Positions 1-11,275 are shown, numbered from the stretch's first letter. The stretch: 64,000 bases of DNA from Nereocystis luetkeana (GCA_031213475.1 JARUPZ010000015.1:7468528-7532527); one strand, 5' to 3'. The notes: generated from the sequence alone by a model not told the origin. Numbers and translations are program-made.

Positions 1-213
1 CGTTCGAAGCTTGGCAAAATGTTCCGCTCTGAGGGTCTACATCACACACCCGTACAGCAGGGTCTCAATCACCTCGGCCTTCAGCGTTCGGACGTTTAGG
101 CTAAGGGGGGCGGTCGTCCTATCATACAACTCCGGGCCATACCGTTTGAGGCATGCTCGCATGAGACGGATCCCTCGATCGATTTCGAGCGAGATATCAA
201 AGTTTTCGCGGAT

Positions 214-343
214 ATTGTTGTTGTTGTTGTTCTCACATTAACTCTCTGACGAAGGAGTCCGTAGGAACGCAAAGGTGCTGGAGCCCTAGAACGATCCGAA
301 AACCCATAATAAATCGAAGTTCGGCTGCTTTAAAAACAAAAAC
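214..343 (-). mobile_element. Short (AAC)n-tailed retroposon inserted in the LINE
   Basis: On the minus strand the segment runs from a GCAGCCGAA block through CTAGGGCTCCAGCACCTTT to ACGGACTCCTTCGTCAG, then GTTAATGTGAG and an (AAC)n tail. The same 3' end recurs at 52600-52650 and 62510-62680 (plus strand). It splits the LINE RT just after the LYLGG block. The flanks GTTTTCGCGGAT (202-213) and GTTTTCGTGGCT (344-355) look like a 12-bp target duplication with two mismatches. It is a 5'-truncated copy of family G. Confidence 0.8.
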
Positions 344-1721
344 GTTTTCGTGGCTATTGCCGCCTAGGTATAAGAACTGGGCCGTCTGCTTATACCTCTG
401 GCCTACTGCTTCGATGACGATCGGTGGTGCGAATGTTGTCGGGTCTGGTGTTTGTAGAAGCATCGTCTCGGTCTTCGTTTCCGACTCCGTGAGGCCTGCT
501 GCTTCGAAGACAGTCACAATGACTGTAGTCGTTTTCGCGAGCCCTTCAGCCGACTTCGAGACAATTCCTGCGTCGTCGGCATAATACATGCCGCGTACAG
601 CCCTTTGCACGCACGCCAACGTCTACTGCTTCTCTGTTCGAACTACCCCAGCATCGCTGAGTTGGGCCAAATCCATTACGATGGCTTCGTCTTGGCTGAC
701 GCGTACTAGTACGACGTGTAACGCAGCAGCGTAGAATACTTTGAACAGTAACGGTGATAGTACACGGCCTTGCCGCAGCCTCTGCGTGACATCAAACCTT
801 TCCGATTGATCGCCGTCAACAGTACGCCCGCGAGCCCGTATGCCATCGTGCAAACTACGGACAATTTTCAGCATCTTGGTAGGTACGCCGAAGCGTGTTA
901 GTACCTCCCATGACAGCTCTCAGTCGACAGAGTCGTACGCTTTCTGAAGATCAATCAAGCACACGTACAGGGGGGGTTTCCTCTGTCGTCCGAGCTCTTG
1001 CAACCGGCGCACGACGAACAACATATCAATCGTTGATCGTGCGGGGCGGAAGCCGCACTGTTCCTCGGGGAGTAAGCCCTCGGTCGCGTAGTAGTTGCTG
1101 AGGCGGGACGCGACAATTTTCAACTAAACGTTGCCTGCGTGGGCAGCAAGCGAAGTCTGTGTAGTTGTTGCAGTCAGTTCGATCCTTATTTTTGTGAAGG
1201 ACCTTGATGATTGCATCTTCCATTGCTGGGGGATTTCTCCTGCTACCCAAACATTGAAAAAGGATGTTGTGAAAGCCTTGCGCGAATGCCGGGTGGTCCA
1301 GTTTCAGGAGTTCGGCGGTGAGACCATCTGGTCCGACAGCTTTCCAATCTGACATCTCCTTAAGTGCTTCCGTCATCTCGTCCATGGATGGTTCATCTTC
1401 AAGCGGCAGTTTAGGCAGTCGCGGTGGCAAGAGGTCGATGATCGTGGGATCGAGTTTCAGCGATTTCGTGTTCAAGAGTTTGTGGCAAAACCCCGCCCAT
1501 CGTTCACAAATTCGCACCTTATCCCGTAAGGGCGTGCCATCCTCGTCCCTTATGAACTGTGCGCTCCTCGCTTCAGCTCCTTCCAATCCTACCGAACTCT
1601 TAAGGAGCTTGTACAACACTCTCTGGTAGTTGTTCGCTAAGAGTCGTTCGGTTTCGGCAAGGTACGCTTCGACGTACGCATGCAATCCTGCGGGAATCAC
1701 CTTCTTTCTGCAGGTTTGCAC
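344..1721 (-). pseudogene. LINE reverse transcriptase, fragmented
   Basis: Successive minus-strand pieces carry reverse-transcriptase blocks: DWKAVGPDGLTAELLK (fingers, about 1350), EEQCGFRPARST (about 1060), LIDLQKAYDSVD (about 930), a QG-VLSPLLF block (about 770) and MYYADDAGIV with the catalytic YADD (about 585). The blocks are in the right order but in at least three reading frames, so the protein is broken by small indels. Unlike the plus-strand copy at 33380, the YADD aspartates are intact here. Confidence 0.9.
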
Positions 1722-1929
1722 ACGCAGATCTCAGTGTCTTCCACGCGGTTCTATCCCGGGGGTGGGCACGCAAGCTTTGTCGTACATCCTCCCTTGCTGT
1801 CCATGCTGATATGAATGCGGCCAAGGTCTCGGCAGACTCACACCATCCATGTCTGCGGTGGCGACGTGCAGGGGGTGGTACCTCTTTTTCGACCGCATCA
1901 ATAATAGCCGTAGTGATAAACTCAACCAT
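1600..1929 (-). pseudogene. LINE ORF2 linker between endonuclease and RT
   Basis: A basic minus-strand reading frame (about 109 codons) sits between the endonuclease and RT fragments. It starts MVEFITTAIIDAVEKEVPPP and continues into a Trp- and Arg-rich segment, then changes frame near 1720 where the next frame carries PAGLHAYVEAYLAETERLL. Position and composition fit the EN-RT linker of LINE ORF2. No catalytic motif is expected or seen. Confidence 0.55.
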
Positions 1930-2079
1930 ACATAGCAGACGTATTACGGGGCTGGATAAGTTGGTTGAGAGTGGAAATGATCCTGGCGATTACGCGTTCA
2001 CGACACTTTCCATCGGACATAAAAAGATTCCTGTCGAACGCTCGGCGTTCTGTCGGTCTACGTATTTGTCTGTTGGGCT

Positions 2080-2490
2080 CAACATGACCACTGATCGGAT
2101 TTAAATATACAATGTGTTGTGGTCTGAGTCAGCCTTAGCTGGGGCAGAGGGCTGTGAGACGATTTTGACATCTTGTACTCTAGGTCGATGGATTTGAGGG
2201 GTAAGGATGTAGTCGATCTTCTTACGGTCATTCGGGCTGGTGCTGTTGTGTGTGTGAGATATCCCACCCTTGCGCGTGCTGAAACACGTGTTGGTGAGAG
2301 CTAACTAGCAATTTTATTGGTGGTTGCAAACATCACATCCATACGCTCCACAAGTACTCTACTTTCATCACCACCGCACCTTCCCATCCTCTGTCCAGCT
2401 CGCGCGTTGGCATCCATAAATACAAACAGACACTCTTTCGCCGGCATCTTTTCCACCAAGTCCTCCAGCTCCTGCCTAAAAATTCGTTAG
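2080..2490 (-). pseudogene. LINE endonuclease (EEP/APE-type) fragment
   Basis: The minus-strand translation gives FVFMDANARAGQR followed, after a frame change, by DRKKIDYIL and ADSDHNIVYL. These are the DxN and SDH-type blocks of exonuclease-endonuclease-phosphatase domains used by LINEs to nick target DNA. The parallel fragment at 35146-35422 reads LFALMDANTRSGHK, so the two are the same family. The N-terminal third of the domain is missing and there are stops and frameshifts. It cannot encode an active nuclease. Confidence 0.75.
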
Positions 2491-4012
2491 AAAATACCCC
2501 TATTGATACCTGCCTTACTTACTACGCCGTCGCTCCAAAGCTACAAGGGGTGAAAATAGTGTAAGATAACCCGGGGACCCAGGTGCCCGAGTCCGCCTTG
2601 CCACGCCGCCGCTTAAACGCAAAAAGGGGAGCAAATGGTGTACGGTAACCAGGGTACTTGGGCTCTCGGGTACCCAGATACCCGTGTCAGCGTCAGCCGC
2701 CGCCGCTCGCGTCGTGTCCCGGGGGGGGGTCCTGAATCCGTATATTTTCTAGAAACAGTTGTTCCGAGGATGGTGATGGTGATGATGATGGTGATCTCAC
2801 ATAAGCTCACTTTGCCTGAAATCCCGCGCGTGGTCACAAAAACACGCTGTAAGCTGTAACAAGAATGCATCTCGATGGGAGAATACAAACAAGGAAGCAG
2901 GAAGTTGGGCGTACGGCAGTAGCATACCAGTCCGTAAGGGAAAGGGTACTAACGACCTGTGGTATACCATGTTATACCCTTGCAACAAATTAACACCAGA
3001 AATATATCCATCGCATTATTTGTACGCTCGACAAAACAAAAAAAACACGAAGATAAAAAGGACGGAGAAAGAAAGGAGGAAAAAAAAATCCAAACGAAGT
3101 AAACAGTCGCTCAAGGTGCGGGCCGAATCCCGAGGACAAGGTTGCTGTTTGCTTCTACGACCAATCGTATGATATGTCCGGCTGATGGATCCACGTAAGG
3201 ACGCCACAAGAAGCCCAGACGGAACGCAAGAGGACAAGTAGAAGGTAGAAACAAAAAGATAACAACATACATAAGACGGGCAGTCCCATGTTTGGTTGGT
3301 GGATCAAGGACGACACAACAGACACAAAGACGTACGTGGTATGCTTTTGTCTTGGCGATTGAGTTTGGGGTTTTTCTATACCAGGTACCTTGGAATTGTG
3401 GCGACAGTTGATTTTGGATGCAGTCTAATAACTGGAATCGTCCGTAGAATTCATTTAGGAGGCTGTATCTACCCATTGGAATTGTCGGGACAATGAATTT
3501 TGGATATTGGCTCTTAATTTATTGCCCGGACCGTTCGTTGATCACGGACTACTATAACTGCCTATGAACTGGAACTGCCCGAACTACTGTGTATAGGCAC
3601 GTCTAATCAATATACACTGTCTGGGAATTGCCATTATTAAGAGTAGGAGTTGTCTGGACAATGGAGCTCAATGCGTTTTAATAAGTTGAAATTAGGGACC
3701 TCAACGAAGTTTATGCTACACGTCGTAGGGTGTCCAAGAATAACAACAACATTATTATCAGAAATAGGCGGTCACTTGCAGTCGGGAACAGTAACAGTTA
3801 ACTATTGATAGTCAACTAGATCGTCCAGGATGTGATTATATTTACGTATCTGGTATTCATTTGGTGTGATACGTATCTAACCACACTCTGGACAATACCA
3901 TGGTAAGCAATATGGTCGGTCACATGTCGTATCTGTTGGCCTCGTAATGCTGTGTCTCTTGTTCGTTCATCTCGCTCGACCCCCGTCCTCAAAGATCTAC
4001 CAGGTTTCTACG
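2491..4012. other. Intergenic region upstream of gene 1
   Basis: No credible gene. 3060-3090 is A-rich. 3380-3670 repeats short GGAATTG/GGACAATG-type words in an irregular way. The last 70 bases before the ATG align by eye with the gene 2 promoter region (GGCCT block, pyrimidine-rich stretch), but the TATATAG of gene 2 is here CGTAATG. Confidence 0.5.
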
Positions 4013-4085
4013 ATGCGTGTCGCTCATTGTGTTCTGCGCGCGGCGGCTGTGCTCTTTCTGGCCGTCTCCGCCAGTGGGCAGCAAG
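4013..4085 (+). CDS. Gene 1 exon 1: signal peptide of secreted Cys-rich/root-cap-like protein
   Basis: The ATG at 4013 opens 24 codons reading MRVAHCVLRAAAVLFLAVSA and then SGQQ. This is a basic n-region, a hydrophobic core and a small-residue cleavage region, so the product should enter the secretory pathway. The reading stops at a canonical donor, G|GTGAGA at 4086, in phase 1. The choice of start and donor rests on the paralogue at 27103, which has the same HCVLR core, the same length within one codon and the same phase. Confidence 0.85.
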
Positions 4086-5332
4086 GTGAGATATGTTTGC
4101 TGTTTCATGGGTGTGCATCTCTCTAGATACACTACAGGCGTCACGCACCATGTGACCATGTCTCGTTTTATTGCGTCTGTTTCCCCTGCTTCGACCGGCA
4201 GTCCAACAATTCTGCACGTACGTGGAAACCTCCAGAGCTATTCGCGGGTCAGGTCAAACGTCACAGATCAGGTCGGGTCGGGTGCGATCAACTCGCCCGA
4301 CCCGACCCAACTCGCGATATTTTGCAATCCTCCTGAAACGATCCGCGAGCTTTGAAATCCTCTTCACCCGACCCGACCTGACCCGTGAGATTTTGAGCAC
4401 CTCCTGACCCGAACTGACCCGATCAGCCAGATCCCGATTGACCCGTGAAACACTGTTTTGTCGCGTGTTTGGTGACCTCAACCCGCGAGACAACTTCGGT
4501 CGACCCGCGGATCTGCCCTGTCGATCGAGGCTTCAACAACAAGTTTGTCCTCATTTTTTCCCCGACAGTGATCGGGGGTCTGGTTGTCGTGGGTATGGAT
4601 GGATGCCGACATGCGAATATATATTTGGCAGATTTTTATGTTTTCATCATGATACCAAAGAAGTAGGACTCAGTGTTGGAACGAGAGAAACCTTCGGGCA
4701 GAAAACGAGATGAAGTTGAAGTGTCTAATCTGCGGGCCGGATGCGCGGTTCAGAAAAATGTAATTCAAGGGTATTGACCTGACCAGACCCATGACCTTAA
4801 CATCATCACCCCTTGACTCGACCTGACCTGACCCGTGAGTTGAAAAAAGCTCGTGTGCCGCGGGTCGAATCATGACCCGTGAACAACCTAATAGCTATGG
4901 AAAAAGTAGGAAAGTTAGTGGTTACAACGTGGATGTTTTGCGTACCCGCCGTGGTCCTGATCTAAGTATATCAGTGCCTCTATTGAGGTCGCTGGAATAT
5001 CAAGATCGAGCGCCCTCGAGCAGCCAGGACAGAGCGCTTTCTCGCGACAACAGAGCCGCAACCGCTCGCTGGCGACCGACCCATTGCATGAACCAGACTA
5101 CAGTTTACTGCTGTTTTGTAGATAGATGCTACATACCTGGTATACTGTTAGAAGCTTTCTTCGGCATGCCGCGCTTCGATTCACCAATCAATGGATGCAT
5201 GAACGAATTATATCAAAATATATATATTATGCGAGGTACCACGTATTCAGCATGTTGACGTCTGCCCCCCGTTCTCGTCGGTCTGTCCACGCTCGTGCTG
5301 TCTCGGTGCCTTTAACCATACGTTTCGAGCAG
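4086..5332 (+). other. Gene 1 intron 1
   Basis: A GT-AG intron of 1,247 bases, ending TTTCGAGCAG. The stretch 4985-5095 aligns with 27500-27615 in intron 1 of gene 2 (CTGGAATATCA..ATCGAGC, AGAGC-GCAACCGC), so the introns were duplicated with the gene. 4254-4880 is a low-complexity GACCCG-rich block listed separately. Confidence 0.75.
4254..4880 (+). repeat. Degenerate CGACCCGACC / GACCTGACCCGTGA repeat
   Basis: Clusters of imperfect GACCCG and GACCTGACCCG words occupy 4265-4505 and 4775-4885, separated by unique sequence. Open frames across it, rich in Arg/Pro/Thr, are products of the repeat. It lies inside intron 1 of gene 1 and is absent from the equivalent intron of gene 2. Confidence 0.7.
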
Positions 5333-5413
5333 GACTCGGTGAAATATGTACCACCAACCTTGAATGCGACTCCGGATGCTGTGGGCAGTTAGCTAAAATA
5401 CCTGTTTGCGCCC
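5333..5413 (+). CDS. Gene 1 exon 2: first five-cysteine module
   Basis: Between the acceptor GAGCAG| (5331-5332) and the donor C|GTGAGTA (5414), 81 bases in phase 1-1 encode GLGEICTTNLECDSGCC then GQLAKIPVCA. The cysteine spacing is C-x5-C-x3-CC-x8-C. The exon is symmetric (phase 1 at both ends), like exon 3. The paralogous exon at 27928 keeps all five cysteines and PVC but little else. It resembles small disulfide-rich secreted folds in general; I do not recognise a specific family. Confidence 0.8.
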
Positions 5414-6637
5414 GTGAGTACGTTTGCTGTGCGTATATGTATATATATGCAGCGAGGACGTCTGCCGTTGAACTTATTGTAGTACGTGAACTCCGGTCTG
5501 ACGACACCGACAACAGGAGAGGTGCAAGATATACATCCCAAACCACATGTCACTGCAGTACTCGTACTGCTGTAGAGTGCTTTGGATTATTTACATACCT
5601 GGTACCTGGTATTTATGAGTCAGTGTAGTCGGCGTTTGTTTGTATCATCTCGGTTGGGTGGGGGCATAGCCCTCCACTGCTGCTGTGTTTTGAAGTTTAC
5701 GTGTTCAATACGTATGTATATATACTGCACTTTGCACGAAGTGGATATCTGGTAAACTAACGTAGTACCATGGTACCAGCATGATACTTGTAGAGGGTTT
5801 CATGGTGTTCGTCTCCCTTAATTCAGAAAGTAAAAAATACTGTGATATCGCATAGATAGGCAGGAAAAGCGCGGAGACTACCGACTGGCTGTTCGGAAAA
5901 AAAGGAACAAAACAGAACCAAGCTTTGCTGTGTATCGTACAGAGAACACTCGTGCACACACGTGGGTCGCAGGCGAACCAAACAAACAGGCCCGCATGTC
6001 CGCGGGACGAACCAAGCCTGCTGTCAATATCGCTCGAACATAGAAGACCAGAGCATTTCTTGCATTGATGCCGCTGGTCGTACAATTAATTGAACAAAAT
6101 TGCTTGTTCAGGGTGCACGTACAGTAGTACTTCGAACCAAGGTAGTCACACCCCCGAATGGCGTGCCACTCAAACGGTTTGAGAGCGGGGATAAATCGTG
6201 TTAAATGGCAGATGATTTTGCCCGACCGACCGACCGTTCGATTGATCTAGACGATGTTTGTTGTTGTAAACTACGGTAGCTTCCAATCCTCGAGGTTCGG
6301 CGTGCGCAAGAACGAAGGCAACCACCATTGATACAGCTCAATTCTGCAGATAGGAGCCGGTTACATTTCAGCTGCAGCACGAGTACAGAGCGGCTTAACT
6401 TCCAGATAGATGCCCGCAGGGTACACGTAATTTTTTGGTGGACTCGGCATAGTCCGGTACGGCCGTGCTTGGATACCTCATCCGATGCTGCTGCAGTATG
6501 CAACAGGAGCGTCCCGGGGATGATACCAACTGTTTGGCCACGGACGATTTCCGACTGGATGGCCAACGATATGCTCGCGCAATCATTTTTTCGTTTTTAC
6601 ACTGCACTAATACTCCACTCGGGGTTGCCGGCTGCAG
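5414..6637 (+). other. Gene 1 intron 2
   Basis: A 1,224-base GT-AG intron with a pyrimidine-rich 3' end before GGCTGCAG|. Parts of 6040-6320 align with 29130-29460 in gene 2 intron 2 (GCTGGTCGTAC, CAAACGGTTTGAG, AGCTTCCA-TCCTCGAGGTT). No gene seen inside. Confidence 0.7.
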
Positions 6638-6736
6638 CATCTGGATTTCTTGGGCTCGGGGCGTTCTGCTTCACGACAGATGGATGCGAGTGCGGAGCTG
6701 GGAGTTGCGATTTCACCTGTGGAGGAGTACCACCTG
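6638..6736 (+). CDS. Gene 1 exon 3: second five-cysteine module
   Basis: 99 bases, phase 1-1, between GGCTGCAG| and CCACCTG|GTCAGT. It encodes PSGFLGLGAFCFTTDGCECG followed by AGSCDFTCGGVPP, with spacing C-x5-C-x1-C-x4-C-x3-C. The LG-x2-C-x5-C start matches exon 2 (LGEICTTNLEC), which suggests the two modules arose by exon duplication. The gene 2 equivalent (29753-29845) keeps the spacing exactly, including CFT-DGC and CDF-C. Confidence 0.83.
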
Positions 6737-7479
6737 GTCAGTTTTATTATTGGATACTGGTATGTAACAACCCCTTGTTGTGCTTTTGCGCCGTTGGGAA
6801 CAAGTAATGGGCGAAGCCGTCGACAGTCGCCCATTATCACCCGTTGCATCCGATGGAATGGTGTGTATGTATAGCCGGCGTCCCCGATCCGATCCGACTT
6901 CGTAGGTTGTGCTCGTGCCTATTAAATCAAGTACGTGGACTAAATTATGACCGAGTCCGACATATACACCCGTACTCGCAGGGGTTTTTTCCTGCATAAC
7001 AAGTGAATAGCGGAAAGCGCAGGAGGAGCGTAAGCTAACCGAATTCCACAGCGCAGCGGCAGTAGCCAATATAGTCCATCGAGTCGCTTATTTGCAATCA
7101 AGTCGCCCACAGAAGGTAGACGCAACCTATCTACAATCAGTAGAGTATATAGTCAATGCTAAGTAGAATGGAGTACTATATTTAAGGGCAGGCATACGCA
7201 CAATAATTATTATTTCTCATGCCATCCGACAATCAATGTGCAGCATGATCTTCAACATGGATCACTCATAACTTTCCCGAAAGAAGAAAACCTCGGAAAC
7301 AAAAGGAAACCCACGCACATTAATTGATACCCTGGTAACCATACAAGGTAAATAAATATAGAGTACGTAAACACGACAGACTCGGATAAAAAACCTATTT
7401 ATTTACGTATAGATATATATATATATACAATGAATCTCGGCCGCTGTGAGCGAACCTTAAAATTCCGTTTTTTTCTTCA

Positions 7480-8075
7480 ACTTTGTCTGGGACTCCGGAA
7501 GCCTTCGCTCCCCTGCCTTTGTGCTTGCTTTTTCGACCGCTTTCCTCGAGGGTCGCGCGAGCCGGCCTCCGACGGGTGTTCTCCCGTGCGCGCGAGTCGT
7601 AGTCTCGCGCCACCGACGAGCCCGGTGACCCCAAACTTGAGGGGTATTTGCTGGAAAAAGGAGACGCGGACGTTCTATTTTCTGTGGTCCTGGAAGTTTG
7701 TTTAGGTGTTGTTGTTGCTCCGCGAAGAGCTTCTCGTGGCAGGCTTCATCTTACAGTAGTAGTAGACTTAGTAGCTTTTTACTCTCCGAGGTTCGATCTC
7801 GTGGTCCTTGCTGATGCTAACGCTTTCTACCGACTGCCTTGCTTTGCGGGCCGCCACCATCGGCCTGTTCGAACCCCTCGGTCCGGGCTTTCTCGGTGGC
7901 TCCCTTCCCTTGCGCCTGTCTCTTCGCCGGACGACTACACGCGCCTTCTCGGTGTATCGCGCAGTTCTTGGTACCAGATCGTTGCATACATATCCCGAGG
8001 ATTTTGCTTTGTTTTTTTGTTGTTGTTTTTTTAGTACGATTTTTTTTTATAACTCGGCACATCTTCTCTTTTTCC
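7480..8075 (+). repeat. Repeat family C, copy 1
   Basis: Contains GACTCCGGA-GCCTTCGC, CGAGGTTCGATCTC, TTGCTTTGCGGGCC, CTCTTCG-CGGACGAC and TGGTACCAGATCGTTG, in the same order as copies at 8285-8770 and 10905-11275. Open frames are rich in Arg, Pro and Ser and are broken differently in each copy, so I do not call a gene. Confidence 0.8.
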
Positions 8076-8284
8076 CCTAGTATTAAAACTACGTATAGTG
8101 AACGTTCTAAAAGGAACACGGGTTGCTCGTCAGGATGCTGATTGAAGGGTACATAATTTTTGAGGAGGATTTTTTATTGGTTCACCCTGACAGAGTCCCG
8201 TTTTCGACCACGAACTCGAAGAATGTTTTGCTGCGTTGAGGAGACACGGAGCTCTATCTTCAATTTGCGTGAAGCCTTCGCTAT

Positions 8285-8770
8285 CGATTCAGTCTTGAAC
8301 TTTGTCTAGGACTCCGGACGCCTTCGCCTCCCTGCCTTCATGCCTGCTTTTTCGACATCGATACGTATTGACAGTCTCGTGTATTCGTGGGTGCGACATC
8401 TATAAAAGCTTACCTAGTACCAGGTATTATATACCTGGTATACTGGTGTGTACCAGGTACGTGACAGACTTGACCTTATCTCCTTTTCTTCTCTCCGAGG
8501 TTTGATCTCTCAGCCTTGCTCATGCTACCGCTTTCTCCCGACTACCTTGCTTTGCGGGCCACCATCGGCCTGATCGACCACCTCGGTCTTGCCTTACTCG
8601 TTGGCTGCCTTCCATTGCCCCTCTCTCTTCGACGGACGACTGCACGCGCCTTCTCGGGGTATCGTACCGTTCTTGGTACCAGATCGTTGCATATCCCCGT
8701 GATTTTGCTTTGTTGTTTATTTTTTTAGTAAAATTTGATAACTCAGCACGCCTTCTGTTTTCGCCGGTAG
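8285..8770 (+). repeat. Repeat family C, copy 2
   Basis: A direct repeat of 7480-8075 and, more closely, of 10905-11275. The left part shares GTGTATTCGTGGGTGCGA and GTGACAGACTTGA with copy 3. It contains a cluster of TACCTGGTA/TACCAGGTA words at 8418-8462 that is shorter in copy 3. Confidence 0.8.
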
Positions 8771-8775
8771 AATGG

Positions 8776-9070
8776 AATAAAGGTTGTTGGGGAGTATGAA
8801 TTCGGCCGAGTGTTGTTATTAATAGTTCGGAAGGTATCGTAAAGGTGGCCGTACATGCTCGGACGTTTTCCACTACTACTACTGCGGAGTGAGGCGCGTG
8901 GGAATACCAGTACTAACAACTACAGCAGCAGCAACAGTATACAGTAGTTCAGGGGTGTTCTACTTCGAATATGTATGTACAAAGCTTTGTTTTCGCCGGT
9001 CGAATTGAGTGAAGGTTGTTGGCAAGTCGGCCGGGTGCTGTGAGTTCGATAAGAAAAACCGACCAATCGC
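8776..9070 (+). repeat. Short direct repeat TTTTCGCCGGT...AAGGTTGTTGG
   Basis: The block TTTTCGCCGGT-GAAT-AAGGTTGTTGG-AGT followed by TCGGCCG-GTG occurs at 8757-8812 and again at 8990-9042. It is part of the local duplications around family C. Confidence 0.6.
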
Positions 9071-9534
9071 ATCGGAGGATATCGTACACAGCAAACGTTT
9101 TTCACTTTGAGAAAATAATCATGTCCAGTCCAGATGCGAGGTCTGTGTTTGCGATAGAGGTAAAACAAAAAAAAAAGTTTACTTGCGCTAAAAAAGGTGG
9201 ATTTCCTTCCCTTCCGAATTTCGGTGTGTTTACGAGTGAGGTAAATCAAATCCTGCAGGCGACGCCTCCGAAAATAAGAGGGGAAGGGGGGAGGTGAGGC
9301 AAACGCGCCAAAAAAAAAACTAAAAACTAAAAAACAGCTTGGGAGTAGCAACGGCGGCCCAGCAACGTTTCGGCGGTAGAGTTGACAGCGGTGCCACCAC
9401 TGCCAGCCCACGACTGCAAGCAGCAGCACAGCAAGCCGCAGCTAGCAAGCCCTAGCCGCAGCTAGAGGCAGCTTGAGGAACAAAAATAAACAGCACCAGC
9501 AAGCACCAGCACCAGCCAGCTTCCCTTTTTGGAT

Positions 9535-9640
9535 TGCCTGCTGCTGCTGCTGCTGCGCTCCGCCGCCACTGCCGCGGCCACTGCTGCCGCACTGCTGCTG
9601 CCGCCGCCGCTGCTGCTGCTGCTGCTGCTGCAGTGTGGTG
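9535..9640 (-). repeat. CTG/CCG triplet tract
   Basis: CTGCTGCTG and CCGCCGC runs. The minus strand reads poly-Gln or poly-Ala depending on frame. The flanking frames show no domain, and this sits inside the expanded intron, so I treat it as microsatellite DNA. Confidence 0.8.
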
Positions 9641-9829
9641 GAATCGAAATGATACACGAGCTGTCGCGCTCTGTGCGAGCACGAGTACGAGCACGAGTGT
9701 GATGTGAGTCCTTTTTTGGAACGAAGCATCCTCCACGTCGTCACCAAGTAGGCGAATGCCTGTACCCTACGTAGCAGCGGCGGCGGCCCGCTGGCACAAT
9801 CCAACGCCGCTCGTGCGCGCTATACTCAA

Positions 9830-10400
9830 GCTACACCTCTCGAGCCTCTGTGCTCCCAGCGGTTGGTTGTCGTGATGCGTACAGCAAGCAGCATGGTGGC
9901 ATGAAAGATACTCGGTGTTTTGATCCTTCGAGATTTGAGATGATGCGTTTTGCGTCGGGATGATGCTCGGTGCGTGTAGGCCAATGAGACAGAGAGCCAA
10001 AAGTCACCGTAACTTTTGATGAAATCCTGACTTCGCTGAAGTACTTTTTCGCGTTTATTTCAGAAATTTACCTCAAAAAGTTACCTCGGGAGAAAATTTG
10101 GAGAAAGAAGTAAAAGTAAAAAAAAAAAATCGCAAACACTCTAATAATAGTAAATGGGAGATACGGACCCGCTCAAGCGATACGATCCTTCGTTCCAAGA
10201 ATTAGATATGATGTTCGGCTGGGTACGATTCCCTGTTGAAAAACGCGCCCAGTTGTTTCGGCGAGCACTACTGGAGGTAATCAAAAGGGTTGGAGACTGC
10301 TTGCTCAGACTGCACGTACTCGCAGTATGTCGGGGTTTTGTGCTGCTGTACCTATACTGCTGCGTGTGCTACACGTAATAATAATACTATATCCAACGTG
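9830..10400. other. No recognisable gene
   Basis: Unique-looking intronic sequence with short A-runs near 10110-10130. The reading frame at 10154-10378 has no recognisable domain. Confidence 0.4.
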
Positions 10401-10404
10401 AATA

Positions 10405-10745
10405 TTTCGGTATTCGTGGTATGAGAATACTGCCCATGTCGTACTTTGCGGTTGTTCTGTATTGCCGATCGATATCAGGTACCAGGTATCAGTTATAAGG
10501 TGTATGATACTGCTCATACCCGCAGTATCTCGATCACTGCCTGTTCTCAGGATTTTAGTGCGATAATGCGCATGTAGTACCCGTCCTGTCCTCCCAGTAA
10601 TTTGGGCGTATACTGCAAGTTATTGTCTTCTGCGATGACGTACGTACAGCTGCTGCCGTTGTGCTGCTGCTGGTCTTGGGGCTGGGTCTGCACAGCAGCA
10701 GCTGCAGCAACCGACCGCAGCAGCAGCGATGCCTGCTACTACTCC
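10405..10745 (+). repeat. Repeat family D, copy 1
   Basis: GAGAATACTGCCCATGTCGT, then CTTTGCGGTTGTTCTGTATT, CCGATCGATATCAGGTA, AATGCGC and a CTG-rich end with GGCTGGGTCTGCACAG and AACCGACCGCAGCAGCAGC. The same order is repeated at 11285-11650. Confidence 0.85.
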
Positions 10746-10904
10746 TGCTGTTGTTGCTGTCATTTTGCATGCTGTGCTGCTGCTGCTATCGCTTTCATGT
10801 GCGGGAGAGACCCTCTCTTCTGCACAAGCGTCGTTGGAAGTAGGTACAACTCGCCGTAGATAGGGGTGTGGTATTGGCGTGGGTATTGGGTACTTGGCAA
10901 CTGG

Positions 10905-11275
10905 GCAGAAAAGGGGTATTGACCTTCTCATGTATTCTTGGGTGCGATATCTGTGAAAGCTTATTATTTACCTGGTACTGTATAATACGTGACAGACTTG
11001 ATCTTATCTCCTTTTCTCTCCGAGGTTCGATCTCTCGGCCTTGCGGATGCTACCGCTTTCTCCCGACTCCCTTGCTTTGCGGGCCACCATCGGCCTGATC
11101 GACCACCTCGGTCTTCCCTCACTCGTTGGCTGCCTTCCATTGCCCCTCTCTCTTCGACGGACGACTGCACGCGCCTTTTCTCGGGGTATCGCACCGTTCT
11201 GGGTACCAGATCGTTGTATATTATCCCGGTGATTGCTGTGTTGGTTTTAGAACTCGGCACGTCTTCTGTTTTCGC
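10905..11275 (+). repeat. Repeat family C, copy 3
   Basis: A direct repeat of 8370-8770, with long blocks of near identity from CTCCGAGGTTCGATCTC to GTACCAGATCGTTG. It lies between two copies of family D, giving the order D-C-D. Confidence 0.8.

Larger units (their letters stand above)
1..2490 (-). mobile_element. Degenerate APE-type LINE (endonuclease + reverse transcriptase), cut by window edge
   Basis: Read on the minus strand from about 2490 down to 1, fragments follow the order of a non-LTR retrotransposon ORF2: endonuclease (about 2485-2090), linker (1930-1600), reverse transcriptase (1450-232), and thumb/C-terminal sequence running off the window. A second copy of the same family lies on the plus strand at 33380-35145, and another endonuclease at 35146-35700. 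Many stops and frame changes separate the pieces, so this is a dead copy. The left end is cut by the window. On the 5' side, homology to the other copy fades at about 2485. A 130-bp retroposon interrupts it at 214-343. The clade (R1, Jockey, CR1 or other) cannot be decided by eye. Confidence 0.88.
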
